A stretch of DNA of 64,000 nucleotides, from contig NZ_PQFZ01000001.1 of NCBI RefSeq assembly GCF_002917105.1, positions 248,001-312,000 of the forward strand. The letters run 5' to 3'. Shown piece after piece: positions 16,131 through 25,902 of this stretch (position 1 is its first letter; the number at the start of each line of letters is the position of its first letter). The stretch comes from Allobosea psychrotolerans (GTDB lineage Bacteria; Pseudomonadota; Alphaproteobacteria; Rhizobiales; Beijerinckiaceae). Position numbers and translations under genes: made by a program. Under the pieces are notes generated by a model that was given only the letters and a program-made list of their open reading frames with translations, ran no database searches and was not told the DNA's origin.

Positions 16131-16655
16131 CTACAGGCTCGCCGCCGCCCGCGCCGCCTGGTCGTAATGGCCCGAGAGCGAGCGCATCGCGGCGGCGATC
16201 TCGGAGAGGCGCGCCGGGTCGAGGCCGGTGCCCAGCACCGATTTGACCAGCAGCTGCTCGCGGATCTGGGCGTAGCGCCTGCAGGCGTCCTCACCGGCCT
16301 GGGTGACCTGGACGGTCTTTTCCTTGCCCTTGCGGCCGCCTTTCAGGAGCTTGAGACGCTCGAGCTTCTTGAGCGAGTAGTTCACCAGATGCGTGTCCTC
16401 GATATTGAGGACGAGGCAGATATCGGCGAGGCGCTTGGGCTTGGCGCGATGGTTGACGTTGTGCAGCACCAGCACGTCGAGCGGCGACAGATCGGCCAGC
16501 CCGGCAGCCGCCATGGCGCGCACCATCCAGCGCTGGAAGGCGTGCGCCGTCATGTTCATGGCGAACTCGAACTCCGACAGCGCCGGCATCGCGCCCGAGG
16601 CGAGATGGCCGGAGGAGACGATGGGTCCGAGATCGTCGGGGGGAATGGAAGACAT
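16131..16655 (-). CDS. MarR-like winged-helix regulator, COG5631/LdtR family
   Basis: 174 residues beginning MSSIPPDDLGPIVSSGHLA. The winged helix spans about residues 50-120 (LSPLDVLVLHNVNHRAKPKRLADICLVLNIEDTHLVNYSLKKL with wing KGGRKGKEKTVQVT). This family is confined to alphaproteobacteria; the Liberibacter member LdtR controls an L,D-transpeptidase and stress tolerance. The ATG at 16655 has GGGGGGAATGG upstream on the minus strand. A decayed copy of its 3' end is at 14353-14445, and large palindromes flank it on both sides. Confidence 0.88.
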   Translation of the reverse strand: MSSIPPDDLGPIVSSGHLASGAMPALSEFEFAMNMTAHAFQRWMVRAMAAAGLADLSPLDVLVLHNVNHRAKPKRLADICLVLNIEDTHLVNYSLKKLERLKLLKGGRKGKEKTVQVTQAGEDACRRYAQIREQLLVKSVLGTGLDPARLSEIAAAMRSLSGHYDQAARAAASL

Positions 16656-16680
16656 GCTCGCAACCCGAATGAGGCGCGGG

Positions 16681-16830
16681 GAACCCTCTCCCGTAGGGAG
16701 AGGGCAGGGTGAGGGGTCGGCCGTTGGACGCGCTTGCTTTGACCAAAACGCCGCCATTGTGGGCCGGCGCTTGACTGGTCCAGGGGCCTACACCTCACCC
16801 CTGCCCCTCTCCTTGCAGGAGAGGGGGCTC
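16681..16830. repeat. Palindromic repeat, family D-like, between regulator and TRAP genes
   Basis: The left arm at 16681-16716 (CCCTCTCCC..GGGAGAGGGCAGGGTGAGGGG) is the inverse of the right arm at 16793-16830 (CCTCACCCCTGCCCCTCTCC..GGAGAGGGG). Each arm is itself a short hairpin, giving a cruciform-capable 150-bp element. Confidence 0.75.
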
Positions 16831-16864
16831 CGTTGCGGTTCGCCTACCTGGCCGGATGACGGCC

Positions 16865-17854
16865 TCACATCTTCCTGTAGGCGTCGACGATCGCCTGGCC
16901 GTCGGCGCCGGCCTTCTTCAGCCAGTCGGCGGTCAGGGTCTCGCCGGCCTTCTTGAAGCCGGCAGAAAGCTCCGGCGAAGGGGCTTGTACCTTCATGCCC
17001 TTGGCCTTGAGCTGGTCGAGATACCAGCCGGCTTTCTCCTGCCACATCTTCCAGCCGCGCTCTTCGGCGGTGGCGGCGGCCTTGAGGATCGCATCCTGGG
17101 TCGGCTTGTCCAAGGCGGCGAAGGCGGCCTTGTTGACGAAGGTGGCGTCCTTCGGGATCCAGGCCTGGACATCATAGAAATGCGTCAGCGACTCCCAGGC
17201 CTTGGAATCATAGCCGGTGCCGCCCGACGACATGAAGGAGTTGACGACGCCGGTGGCCAGCGCCTGGGGCAGTTCTGCCGCCTGGATCGTGACGGACTGC
17301 ATGCCCAGGAGCTCGCCGAGGCGGGCTGTACCGACATTGTAGGAGCGCCATTTCAGCCCCTTCATGTCCTCGACCGTGTTGATGTCCTTCTTGGCGTAGA
17401 CGCCCTGGGGCGCCCAGGGGACCATGAACAGGAGCTTGATGCCCTGGGCGTCGAGCTTCTTCTCGACCGCGGCTTTCGAGGCTTTGTAGAGCTTCAGCGA
17501 GTCGGCAAAGCTCGTCGCCAGGAACGGCACGACGTCGATGCCGAAGATCGGGTCCTCGTTCTCATGGATCGACATCAGCACCTCGCCCATCTGGGCCTGG
17601 CCGCTGGCGACGGCGCGCTTGATCTCGGGCGCCTTGAACAGCGAGGCGTTGGGGTGGACGGTGATGACGAGCTTGCCTGACGTCGCCGCCTCGACCTCCT
17701 TGGCAAACAGCGAAAGGTTCTCGCTGTGGGGATTGTCGAATGGGTAGGCGCCCGGCAGGTTCCACTTGGTCTGAGCTGCGGCGGGAGCCGCGAAGGCGAG
17801 TGCGCTGACGCCGAAGGCGAAAGCCGCGGTGGTCAAGGTTCTGCGATTGATCAT
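16865..17854 (-). CDS. dctP: TRAP transporter substrate-binding protein DctP
   Basis: 329 residues with a signal peptide (MINRRTLTTAAFAFGVSALAFAAPAAA) and a DctP fold: KWNLPGAYPFDNPHSENLSLFAKEVE, AVASGQAQMGEVLMS, the conserved arginine in DMKGLKWRSYNVGTARLGELLG and ALATGVVNSFMSS. It captures an organic acid in the periplasm for the DctQM permease encoded just upstream. Third gene of the leftward dctQ-dctM-dctP operon, 39 bp after dctM. The divergent 5-oxoprolinase suggests a lactam or hydantoin-type acid as substrate (inference). Confidence 0.93.
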   Translation of the reverse strand: MINRRTLTTAAFAFGVSALAFAAPAAAQTKWNLPGAYPFDNPHSENLSLFAKEVEAATSGKLVITVHPNASLFKAPEIKRAVASGQAQMGEVLMSIHENEDPIFGIDVVPFLATSFADSLKLYKASKAAVEKKLDAQGIKLLFMVPWAPQGVYAKKDINTVEDMKGLKWRSYNVGTARLGELLGMQSVTIQAAELPQALATGVVNSFMSSGGTGYDSKAWESLTHFYDVQAWIPKDATFVNKAAFAALDKPTQDAILKAAATAEERGWKMWQEKAGWYLDQLKAKGMKVQAPSPELSAGFKKAGETLTADWLKKAGADGQAIVDAYRKM

Positions 17855-17893
17855 GATGTCATTCCCTCTCTGTTGTTTGCTTGTGATGGTCTG

Positions 17894-19198
17894 TCAGTCC
17901 GGGAAAGCGAGTTTCGGCAGATAGAGCACGATCTGTGGGAAGGTGGTGATGATGATGACGGCGACGTTGAGCAGAAGGAAGAACGGAAAGGCCGCTTTCG
18001 CAATCGTCATGGTGTCCTTGCCGCTCATGTTCTGCAGCACGAACAGGTTGAAGCCGACCGGCGGGGTGATCTGCGCCATTTCGACATGGATGACGAGATA
18101 GACGCCGAACCAGACCAGGTCGAAGCCGGCTTCCTTGACCATCGGCAGGACGATCACGGCGGTGAGCACGATCATCGAGATGCCGTCGATCAGGCAGCCC
18201 AGGATGATGTACATGCAGGTCAGCGCCAGCACGAGCATGTGGGGCGAGAGCGACTGGCCCTTGACCCAGTCGGCGAGCGCCGCCGGGATGCCGGTATAGG
18301 CCATCGCCGCCGTGCAGAAGGCCGCGCCTGCCAGGATCAGCATGATCATGCAGGTGAGCCGCGTTGCGCTCATGATGCTTTCGAACAGCGTCTCCCGGGT
18401 CAGCGTGCCGCTCCACCAGGCCAGGAAGAGCGCGCCAGTCACGCCCCATGCCGCGCATTCGGTTGCGGTTGCGAAGCCGAGGACGAGCGACAGGAAGACG
18501 GCGGCGATCAGGAGGAGGCAGGGCGCGAGCTTGGCCGATTGACGCAGCTTGGCGAGAAAAGCCATCGGAGGATCGCGCGGAGGAACCTTGTCCGGATTCA
18601 GCCAGGACCAGATCATGACGTAGCCCATATAGAGCGCCATCACGAGCAGCCCGGGCAGGAAGCCGCCGAGGAAGACCTGCAACACGGAGACGTTGGCGGT
18701 GACGGCATAGACCACCATCGGGATCGACGGCGGAATCAGCAGGCCGAGCGTGCCGGAGCCCGCCAGCGTGCCGATGCTGATGCTCTCGTCGTAGCCGCGC
18801 TTCTTGAGCTCGGGCAGGGCGATCTTGCCGATGGTCGCGCAGGTCGCGGCGGAGGAGCCGGAGACGGCGGCGAAGATGCCGCAACCGATGATGTTGGTGT
18901 GGATCAGGCGCCCGGGGAGCCATTGCAGCCAGGGCGAGAGACCCTGGAACATCTGCTCCGACAGGCGCGTCCGGAACAGGATCTCGCCCATCCAGATGAA
19001 GAGAGGCAGCGCCGCAAGCGTCCATGAGCTGGACGCGCTCCAGACGGTGGTCGCGAGCACCTGGCCGATCGGCACATCCGTGACGAGGACCATCGACAGC
19101 AATCCGACGAGACCGAGGCCGACGGCGATCCAGACACCGCTTGCCAGAATGGCGACGAGGAAGCCGAGCAGGACGATCGAAAGAATGGGCAGGCTCAT
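17894..19198 (-). CDS. dctM: TRAP transporter large permease DctM
   Basis: 434 residues, standard for DctM of the ion-transporter superfamily, with about twelve hydrophobic helices. Recognisable elements are the SGSSAATCATIGKIALPELKKRGYD loop near residue 115 and the second-repeat GCLIDGISMIVLTAVIVLPM near 335. It moves the substrate across the inner membrane driven by a sodium or proton gradient. It starts 2 bp after the dctQ stop and precedes dctP. Confidence 0.95.
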   Translation of the reverse strand: MSLPILSIVLLGFLVAILASGVWIAVGLGLVGLLSMVLVTDVPIGQVLATTVWSASSSWTLAALPLFIWMGEILFRTRLSEQMFQGLSPWLQWLPGRLIHTNIIGCGIFAAVSGSSAATCATIGKIALPELKKRGYDESISIGTLAGSGTLGLLIPPSIPMVVYAVTANVSVLQVFLGGFLPGLLVMALYMGYVMIWSWLNPDKVPPRDPPMAFLAKLRQSAKLAPCLLLIAAVFLSLVLGFATATECAAWGVTGALFLAWWSGTLTRETLFESIMSATRLTCMIMLILAGAAFCTAAMAYTGIPAALADWVKGQSLSPHMLVLALTCMYIILGCLIDGISMIVLTAVIVLPMVKEAGFDLVWFGVYLVIHVEMAQITPPVGFNLFVLQNMSGKDTMTIAKAAFPFFLLLNVAVIIITTFPQIVLYLPKLAFPD

Positions 19199-19200
19199 GA

Positions 19201-19749
19201 TCAGACGCCCCCGCCCTGCGCGATGCGCTCGATCAATTCCTCTGTCGTCTGGGGCGGTTCGGCCTCATAGGTCGGTTTGCCCCGACGCAGAACGATTACC
19301 AGCTCGTCGACGATTGCGATGAGCAGGATAGCGAGGCCCGCGACCAGGCCCATCTGCGGAATCCAGAGCGGGACGGAGACCACGCCGGTCGACATGTCGA
19401 AATACTGCCAGGAATCATAAGCGAGCTTGCCTGCCTGGACGGTGAAGTACCCAATGAAGAGCGTGGCGATCGTCAGCGAGAACAATTCGGCGGCGCGCTT
19501 TGCGGGGCCGTGCAGCCGCTCGAGCAGCAGCCCGACCCGGATCATCTCGCCGCGCTTGAAAGTGTGCGCAAGGCCGAGGAAGGCCATCGCCACCAGAGAC
19601 CAGCCGGCGAAATCGTCGCCCGAGGGCACGTTGAAGTTGATCTCGCGACCGACCGACAAGAGCATCATCAAGACGAAGATCGAGACGAGGAAGAAGCCTG
19701 CGGCATAGCCTGCGGCAAGATAGAGGGCATCGAGCGCGCGGCGGATCAT
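19201..19749 (-). CDS. dctQ: TRAP transporter small permease DctQ
   Basis: 182 residues with four transmembrane helices: YLAAGYAAGFFLVSIFVLMMLL, WSLVAMAFLGLAHTF followed by KRGEMIRVGLLLERL, SLTIATLFIGYFTVQAG and IPQMGLVAGLAILLIAIV. The KRGEMIRV segment after helix two is the DctQ hallmark. The ATG at 19749 immediately precedes helix one; the longer frame upstream reads into the divergent control region. First gene of the TRAP operon. Confidence 0.92.
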   Translation of the reverse strand: MIRRALDALYLAAGYAAGFFLVSIFVLMMLLSVGREINFNVPSGDDFAGWSLVAMAFLGLAHTFKRGEMIRVGLLLERLHGPAKRAAELFSLTIATLFIGYFTVQAGKLAYDSWQYFDMSTGVVSVPLWIPQMGLVAGLAILLIAIVDELVIVLRRGKPTYEAEPPQTTEELIERIAQGGGV

Positions 19750-19900
19750 GAGCGAGCCCCCGTCGCAGGCGCGCGCCAAGCGCGGCCCATTGCCAGGATT
19801 GAGCCTGTCATCGCATCCTCCACTCTCAAAGGCGGCCGTCTGGCCCCTCAGCCATGTTCCGGTCACAATTGGGATCGTAGCCGTCGAATCCTGCTTGTCA

Positions 19901-19931
19901 ACGTTTCATCGACAATTTATCGATGAAACGT
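19901..19931. promoter_or_regulatory. Palindromic operator candidate between TRAP operon and 5-oxoprolinase
   Basis: ACGTTTCATCG (19901-19911) and CGATGAAACGT (19921-19931) are perfect 11-bp inverted repeats separated by the AT-rich spacer ACAATTTAT. A second, overlapping inverted pair TTGTC/GACAA lies at 19896-19916. The site sits in the 227 bp between the divergent dctQ and oxoprolinase starts and is the best candidate for a regulator site controlling both. Confidence 0.65.
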
Positions 19932-19976
19932 CATCGGGCCTCTCGCCCGCTTGTTCACGCCGGGGGGAGGCTTCGC

Positions 19977-22900
19977 ATGACGACGGGTCGCTGGGACTTC
20001 TGGATCGACCGTGGCGGCACCTTCACCGACGTGATCGGCCGCGATCCCTCAGGCAAACTTCACGCCAGGAAGCTCCTCTCCGAGAATCCGGGCGCCTATC
20101 GCGATGCGGCCGTGCAGGGCATCCGCGACCATCTCGGACTGAAGGCGGGGGAGCCGATCCCAGCCGGGCTGATCGACGAGGTGCGGATGGGCACCACGGT
20201 CGCCACCAACGCGCTGCTCGAGCGCAAGGGCGACCGCACGCTGCTGGTCATCACCAAGGGTTTCCGCGATGCGCTGCGCATCGGCTACCAGGCGCGGCCC
20301 GACATCTTCGCCAAGGAGATCATCAAGCCCGAGCAGCTCTATGACGCCGTGGCCGAGATCGACGAGCGTGTGCTGGCCGATGGTGAGGTCGAGCGCGCGC
20401 CTGACGAGGCTGCGATCCGTACTGCGCTTCGGGCGCAGTTCGATGCCGGCTTCCGTGCCGTCGCGATCGTCTTCATGCACGCCTATCGCTATCCCGCCCA
20501 TGAGCAGGTCGCGGCCCGCATCGCCCGCGAGATCGGCTTCCCGCAGGTTTCGGTGAGCCATGAGGTCTCCCCCCTGATCAAGCTGGTCGGGCGCGGCGAT
20601 ACGGCGGTGGTCGATGCCTATCTCTCGCCGATCCTGGGCCGTTATGTCGCGCAGGTCTCGGAGGAACTCGACATCGCCCGCACCGGCGCGCGATTGATGT
20701 TCATGATGTCTTCGGGCGGGTTGACCGCCGCCGAACTGTTCCAGGGCAAGGACGCGATCCTGTCCGGCCCGGCCGGCGGCGTCGTCGGCCTTGCCGAGAC
20801 CGGCCGCTCGGCCGGCTTCGACAAGGTCATCGGCTTCGACATGGGCGGCACATCGACCGACGTCGCCCATTTCGACGGCGAATATGAGCGTGCCTTCGAG
20901 ACCGAGGTCGCCGGCGTTCGCATGCGCGCGCCGATGATGCTGATCCATACCGTTGCGGCCGGCGGCGGCTCGATCCTGCATTATGACGGTGCGCGCTTCC
21001 GCGTCGGGCCCGATTCCGCCGGCGCCAATCCGGGGCCGGCCGCCTATCGCCGTGGCGGGCCGCTCGCTGTGACCGACGCGAACGTCATGGTCGGCAAGCT
21101 GATCCCCGCCTATTTCCCGCCGATCTTCGGCGAGCAGCGCGATCAGCCGCTCGATGTCGAGACCGTCAAGGCGAAGTTCGCGGCGCTCGCGGCCGAGGTC
21201 GGCGATGGCCGCTCGCCCGAGGAGGTCGCCGACGGCTTCATCCAGATCGCGGTCGCCAACATGGCCGAGGCGATCAAGAAGATCTCCGTCCAGCGCGGCT
21301 ACGACATCACTCGCTATGCGCTGAACTCCTTCGGCGGCGCCGGCGGGCAGCATGCCTGCCTGGTGGCCGATGCGCTCGGCATCAAGACCGTGCTGCTGCA
21401 TCCGTTCTCCGGCCTGCTCTCCGCCTATGGCATGGGGCTCGCCGAAATCCGCTCGACGCGGACGGCGGCGCTCGATGTGCCGCTCGATGATGGGGCGAAG
21501 GCTACCATCGCAGGCGTTGCCGACAAGCTCGCGGCCGAGACCCGCTCCGAGCTGACGGGGCAGGGCGTGCCCGCTGGGGCGATTGCCATCCATGTCAGAG
21601 CTCATATCCGCTATGCCGGCACCGACACGGCGATCGCCGTCGCGGCCGGTACCCGCGACGAGATGAGGCAAGCCTTCCAGCTGGCGCATAAGGCACGCTT
21701 CGGCTTCATGGATGAGAGCAAGGCTCTGGTCGTCGAGGCGGTCGAAGTCGAGGCCGTCGGCGGCGGGGCGAAGTTCGAGGAGGCATCTTCGGCGGAGAGA
21801 GCGGGCGAGCCGGTGACGGCGGAGCGCACCCGCCTGTTCTCGAAGGGGCAGTGGCATGAGGCGGCGATCGTGCGCCGGGAGGCGATGTCGCCCGGTCAGC
21901 AGATTGCGGGGCCCGCCATCATCATCGAGCCGAACCAGACCGTCGTGGTCGAGGAGGGCTGGTCGGCCAGGCTCACGGCCAAGGACCATCTCGTGCTGGT
22001 GCGCTCGAAGGCGCTGGTCCAGAACGCCGCGATCGGCACCAAGGCCGATCCCGTGATGCTGGAGATCTTCAACAACCTGTTCATGTCGATCGCCGAGCAG
22101 ATGGGCGTGACGCTGCAGAACACGGCCTATTCCGTGAACATCAAGGAGCGGCTCGATTTCTCCTGCGCGGTCTTCGATACCACCGCCTCTCTCGTCGCCA
22201 ACGCGCCTCACATGCCGGTGCATCTGGGCTCGATGGACAAGTCGGTCGAGACCGTCATCAAGAACAATCCGGCGATCATGCCGGGCGACGTCTATTGCCT
22301 GAACGCCCCCTATAACGGCGGCACGCATCTGCCCGACATCACCGTCTGCACTCCGGTCTTCGACGAGGCGCAGAAGCAGATCCTGTTCTGGGTGGCGAGC
22401 CGTGGCCATCATGCCGATGTCGGCGGCGTGGCGCCTGGCTCGATGTCGCCGCTGGCGACGCATATCGAGGAGGAGGGCGTCTATATCGACAATTTCAAGA
22501 TCGTCGATCAGGGCCGCTTCTGCGAGGATGAGCTCGTCAAGCTCCTGACCGGCGCGCGCTACCCCGTCCGTAACGTCGTCCAGAACGTCAATGATCTGAA
22601 GGCCCAGATCGCCGCCAATGAGAAGGGCGTGGCGGAGCTCAGGAAGATGATCGCCTCCTTCGGGCTCGACGTGGTCCAGGCCTATATGGGCCATGTCCAG
22701 GACAATGCGGCCGAGAGCGTGGCGCGGCTTTTGACCAAGCTGCACGACGCCGAGTTCACCTATCCGATGGACCAGGGCTGCGCGATCAAGGTCAAGGTCA
22801 CGATCGATCGCGAAAAGCGCGAGGCGACGGTCGATTTCACCGGCACTTCGGAGCAGCGCGGCGATAATTTCAATGCGCCGGCCCCGGTGACGCGCGCTGC

Positions 22901-23576
22901 CGTGCTCTATGTCTTCCGGGTCATGGTCGATGATGCGATCCCGATGAATGCCGGCTGCCTCAGGCCGATCAGGATCATCATCCCGGAGGGGTCGATGCTC
23001 TCGCCGCGTTATCCGGCCGCCGTGGTGGCGGGCAATGTCGAGGTGAGCCAGGCGGTGACGAACACATTGTTCGGGGCGCTGGAGGCGATGTCGGCCTCGC
23101 AGGGCACGATGAACAACCTCACCTTCGGCAATGACGAGTATCAGTATTACGAGACGATCTGCTCGGGCTCGCCTGCGGGCCCGGGCTTCAACGGCACCTC
23201 GGGCGTGCATGTCCATATGACGAACTCCCGCCTGACCGATCCGGAAATCCTGGAGACGCGTTTTCCGGTCGTGCTGGAGGATTTCCACATCCGCGTCGGG
23301 TCCGGCGGCAAGGGGGAGTGGAGCGCCGGCGACGGCACCAGCCGCACCATCCGCTTCCGCAAGACCATGGACTGCGCCATCCTCGCCTCGCATCGCAAGG
23401 TCCGCCCGTTCGGCGTGAAAGGCGGCGAGGCCGGGCAAGTGGGCAAGACGACGGTGCGCAGGCTGTCCGGCGTGGTCGAGGAGCTGAAGCCCTGCGACCA
23501 GACGCTGCTGCAGGCTGGCGAGGCGGTGACGGTGATCACGCCGACGGCCGGGGGATATGGCAAGCCGAAGGTGTAA
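19977..23576 (+). CDS. 5-oxoprolinase / hydantoinase A-B fusion protein
   Basis: 1199 residues, a fused HyuA-HyuB protein of the OPLAH type. The ATG at 19977 follows a strong GGGGGGAGG site at 19962-19970. The HyuA half opens [19 protein letters not shown] and contains [19 protein letters not shown] near residue 285 (actin-like ATPase loops) and AAGGGSI; the HyuB half begins near residue 690 with [20 protein letters not shown] and includes [14 protein letters not shown] hydrolyses 5-oxo-L-proline to glutamate with ATP; related fusions open hydantoins. It is divergent from a TRAP operon, which likely imports its substrate. Confidence 0.93.
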   Translation: MTTGRWDFWIDRGGTFTDVIGRDPSGKLHARKLLSENPGAYRDAAVQGIRDHLGLKAGEPIPAGLIDEVRMGTTVATNALLERKGDRTLLVITKGFRDALRIGYQARPDIFAKEIIKPEQLYDAVAEIDERVLADGEVERAPDEAAIRTALRAQFDAGFRAVAIVFMHAYRYPAHEQVAARIAREIGFPQVSVSHEVSPLIKLVGRGDTAVVDAYLSPILGRYVAQVSEELDIARTGARLMFMMSSGGLTAAELFQGKDAILSGPAGGVVGLAETGRSAGFDKVIGFDMGGTSTDVAHFDGEYERAFETEVAGVRMRAPMMLIHTVAAGGGSILHYDGARFRVGPDSAGANPGPAAYRRGGPLAVTDANVMVGKLIPAYFPPIFGEQRDQPLDVETVKAKFAALAAEVGDGRSPEEVADGFIQIAVANMAEAIKKISVQRGYDITRYALNSFGGAGGQHACLVADALGIKTVLLHPFSGLLSAYGMGLAEIRSTRTAALDVPLDDGAKATIAGVADKLAAETRSELTGQGVPAGAIAIHVRAHIRYAGTDTAIAVAAGTRDEMRQAFQLAHKARFGFMDESKALVVEAVEVEAVGGGAKFEEASSAERAGEPVTAERTRLFSKGQWHEAAIVRREAMSPGQQIAGPAIIIEPNQTVVVEEGWSARLTAKDHLVLVRSKALVQNAAIGTKADPVMLEIFNNLFMSIAEQMGVTLQNTAYSVNIKERLDFSCAVFDTTASLVANAPHMPVHLGSMDKSVETVIKNNPAIMPGDVYCLNAPYNGGTHLPDITVCTPVFDEAQKQILFWVASRGHHADVGGVAPGSMSPLATHIEEEGVYIDNFKIVDQGRFCEDELVKLLTGARYPVRNVVQNVNDLKAQIAANEKGVAELRKMIASFGLDVVQAYMGHVQDNAAESVARLLTKLHDAEFTYPMDQGCAIKVKVTIDREKREATVDFTGTSEQRGDNFNAPAPVTRAAVLYVFRVMVDDAIPMNAGCLRPIRIIIPEGSMLSPRYPAAVVAGNVEVSQAVTNTLFGALEAMSASQGTMNNLTFGNDEYQYYETICSGSPAGPGFNGTSGVHVHMTNSRLTDPEILETRFPVVLEDFHIRVGSGGKGEWSAGDGTSRTIRFRKTMDCAILASHRKVRPFGVKGGEAGQVGKTTVRRLSGVVEELKPCDQTLLQAGEAVTVITPTAGGYGKPKV

Positions 23577-23589
23577 AGTCTTCCCATCG

Positions 23590-24384
23590 TCAGATGCGCG
23601 CTGGCGTCATGCCTTTCACGGCGTTGGCGCGCGCGACATAGGACACGCGGCCGGCTTCGCCGACCGTTACGCGTGCCCTCACTTTCTCTTTCAGGAGCGT
23701 GACATCATCGAGCGCCATGCTGGCAATCAGCGGGCCGATCGTCGCTCCCAACAGGCCCGTTCTCCAGAAGTCGTCGAAATCGGCGAAGTCGCGTTGGACG
23801 ACAATTTCCCGCGTCTCGACATTGATCAGGCCGGCTTCCGTCCAGAGCCGCGCCAGGGCGTCGATACGCGAGACGTCGGCACTTGGCGGACGCAGCGGCT
23901 CGAACCCGAAGGCCCTCATCTCCGCCTGGATCGGCTCGAGCGGGAAGCCGCCGCCGGGAATGTCCCAGGCATAAGCCGCGACCAGCCCGCCCGGGCGCAC
24001 CACCCGGACCATTTCCGCGACGCCTTTGGCGGGGTCGGGAACGAAGAAGATCACCAGCGCCATGATGGCCACGTCGAATTCCGCAGCCGCAAATGGCAGT
24101 GCCATCGCGTTGCCGAGCTCGAATTCCGCGAGCTGAGCTGACGGCCTCGTCCGCGCGAACTCCAATTGCGCTGGCGATGGATCGATTCCCTTCAACACCG
24201 AGGGGGCGCAGCGATCATAGATCATCTGGGTCGAGGCACCGTTGCCGCAGCCGACATCGACCCAGCGCAGGCCCTGGGCCGGGCCGAGCCAATCGAGGAA
24301 GACCTCGCCGGCGAGGCGGCTCCATTTGCCCATCATCTGTTCGTAGGCAGCTCCGTCGTTGAAGACGATCTGCTGTTCGGCCAT
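23590..24384 (-). CDS. Class I SAM-dependent methyltransferase
   Basis: 264 residues. The SAM motif WVDVGCGNGASTQMI lies near residue 41, the acidic motif II near GIDPSPAQLEFA and post-motif PFAAAEFDVAIMALVIFFVPDP near 95, the arrangement of the UbiE/Methyltransf_11 group. Substrate unknown. Its stop is 13 bp beyond the convergent oxoprolinase stop, with no clear terminator, and it is divergent from an SDR gene 95 bp upstream. Confidence 0.87.
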   Translation of the reverse strand: MAEQQIVFNDGAAYEQMMGKWSRLAGEVFLDWLGPAQGLRWVDVGCGNGASTQMIYDRCAPSVLKGIDPSPAQLEFARTRPSAQLAEFELGNAMALPFAAAEFDVAIMALVIFFVPDPAKGVAEMVRVVRPGGLVAAYAWDIPGGGFPLEPIQAEMRAFGFEPLRPPSADVSRIDALARLWTEAGLINVETREIVVQRDFADFDDFWRTGLLGATIGPLIASMALDDVTLLKEKVRARVTVGEAGRVSYVARANAVKGMTPARI

Positions 24385-24479
24385 TGCAGTGACCCTCCGG
24401 GCGCGGGGAGCGATAAATCATCCGACTGGCAAGTCGCAGGTGCAAGGTCTAATTGCAGTCTCAACCACGGAGACCCCTC

Positions 24480-25175
24480 ATGCCCCAGACTTGGATGATC
24501 ACCGGCGCCAATCGCGGCATCGGCCTAGCCATCACGATGGAATTGCTGCGCCGTGGCGACCAGGTCGTGGCGGCGGCGCGCAACCCCTGGGGCGGGGCGC
24601 TGGCGGAACTTGCAGCCGAGCACACATCGGCGCTGATCCCGCTCGAGCTCGACGTCACCTCCGATGACAGCGTCGCCGCAGCCAAGGCCGCGCTCGGCGA
24701 TCAGCCGCTCGACGTGCTGGTGAACAATGCCGGCCTCTACGGTCCGCGTGACAGGCAGACCGGGCTGAGCGTCGATTTCGACGCCTGGCGCGAGGTCTTC
24801 GAGGTCAATGTCTATGCACCTGTGCGGGTGGCGCAGGCCTTCCTGCCCAATGTCGAGGCCGGCGCCGGCCGCAAGATCGCGACCATCTCCAGCCGCATGG
24901 GCTCGATCGGCAGCAATCCGTCGGGCTCGCTGATCTATCGCTCGTCCAAGACGGCGGTGAACATGGCCATGGTCGTGTTCGGCAACGCCATCCGCGAGCG
25001 CGATGTCAGCGTGCTCCTGTTCCACCCCGGCTGGGTCCAGACCGATATGGGCGGCGGCGCGGCCGACATCACGCCGACTGAGAGCGCCTCCAGCCTGATC
25101 CGCACGATCGATGCCTCGGGCATGGCCCAGACCAACAGCTTCCGGAGCTGGACGGGCGAGGCGATTCCCTGGTGA
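24480..25175 (+). CDS. SDR family oxidoreductase
   Basis: 231 residues. It has ITGANRGIGLAI near residue 8, NNAGLYG near 83 and catalytic Ser and YRSSK near 150, so it is a complete classical NAD(P)-dependent short-chain dehydrogenase, closest in style to carbonyl-reductase-like YciK/sniffer types. The ATG at 24480 begins the first strand directly. Substrate unknown. Its 3' end is 18 bp from the convergent LysE-family gene. Confidence 0.9.
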   Translation: MPQTWMITGANRGIGLAITMELLRRGDQVVAAARNPWGGALAELAAEHTSALIPLELDVTSDDSVAAAKAALGDQPLDVLVNNAGLYGPRDRQTGLSVDFDAWREVFEVNVYAPVRVAQAFLPNVEAGAGRKIATISSRMGSIGSNPSGSLIYRSSKTAVNMAMVVFGNAIRERDVSVLLFHPGWVQTDMGGGAADITPTESASSLIRTIDASGMAQTNSFRSWTGEAIPW

Positions 25176-25193
25176 GGCGCCGCCTGCCGCCGC

Positions 25194-25811
25194 TCAGCTC
25201 GCGCGCGCCGAGGCCAGCCAGAGGCCGCCGCCGATCAGGAAACCGCCGCTGACCTTGGACAGCAGCCGCACGCGTTTCTGCGAGAGCAGGCGTCCGGCCC
25301 GGCTGGAGAGCAGGGCGTAGGCGCTGTCGCTGATCGCGGCGAAGAGCATGGCGGTTGCGCCCATGATCGCGATCTGGGTGACATGGTCGCGGCCTGCGTC
25401 GAGAAACTGCGGAAAGAAGGCGCCGAAGAAGAGCAGCGTCTTCGGGTTGCTGAGCGCGACCAGCACGCCCTGCAGGAAGAAACCGCCGCGCGGCGCCTTG
25501 GCCGGCGCCGCACCGTCCTCGCTGCCGCCGGCTGCGCGGAACATCTTCCAGCCCAACCAGATCAGATAGGCTGCGCCGGCAAGACGCAACCAATCGAACC
25601 AATGCCCCATCGCCGCGATGACCGAGCTCAGGCCGATGCCGACGATGCCGATCATGATCGCGAGGCCGACTTGCGTTCCCGCCACATTCTGGAGGCCGGC
25701 GCGGGTACCGTGCTTCAGGCTGTTGGCGATGATCAGCGTGACGGTCGGGCCAGGCACGATGATGATGACGAGGCAGGCAACGAGATAGGCGGCGTAGAGT
25801 TCGAGCGACAT
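25194..25811 (-). CDS. LysE-family translocator (first of three)
   Basis: 205 residues and six hydrophobic helices. The N-terminal YLVACLVIIIVPGPTVTLIIANSLKHGTRAGL contains the family's PGP motif near residue 21, and LSNPKTLLFFGAFFPQF near 120 is the second signature. Members export amino acids or homoserine-lactone-like compounds from the cytoplasm. It is divergent from the GNAT acetyltransferase gene, with 91 bp between starts. Confidence 0.92.
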   Translation of the reverse strand: MSLELYAAYLVACLVIIIVPGPTVTLIIANSLKHGTRAGLQNVAGTQVGLAIMIGIVGIGLSSVIAAMGHWFDWLRLAGAAYLIWLGWKMFRAAGGSEDGAAPAKAPRGGFFLQGVLVALSNPKTLLFFGAFFPQFLDAGRDHVTQIAIMGATAMLFAAISDSAYALLSSRAGRLLSQKRVRLLSKVSGGFLIGGGLWLASARAS

Positions 25812-25902
25812 GGCCGGTGGCCTCCGATGGGACCGGCTCTTGCTCTGCCGCTCCATCATGCGAATCTAGCCTTGTGATCTGTCGAGAGGAAGAGAGGTCG
25901 GA

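Noticed and set aside
17726-19027. A 433-codon plus-strand frame opposite dctM
   Set aside because: It is highly charged with His/Asp/Glu runs typical of antisense to transmembrane genes.
20049-23438. A 1129-codon open frame on the minus strand opposite the oxoprolinase
   Set aside because: It is the GC-bias shadow of a well-supported gene; its translation is rich in Arg, His, Asp and Gly without any recognisable domain.
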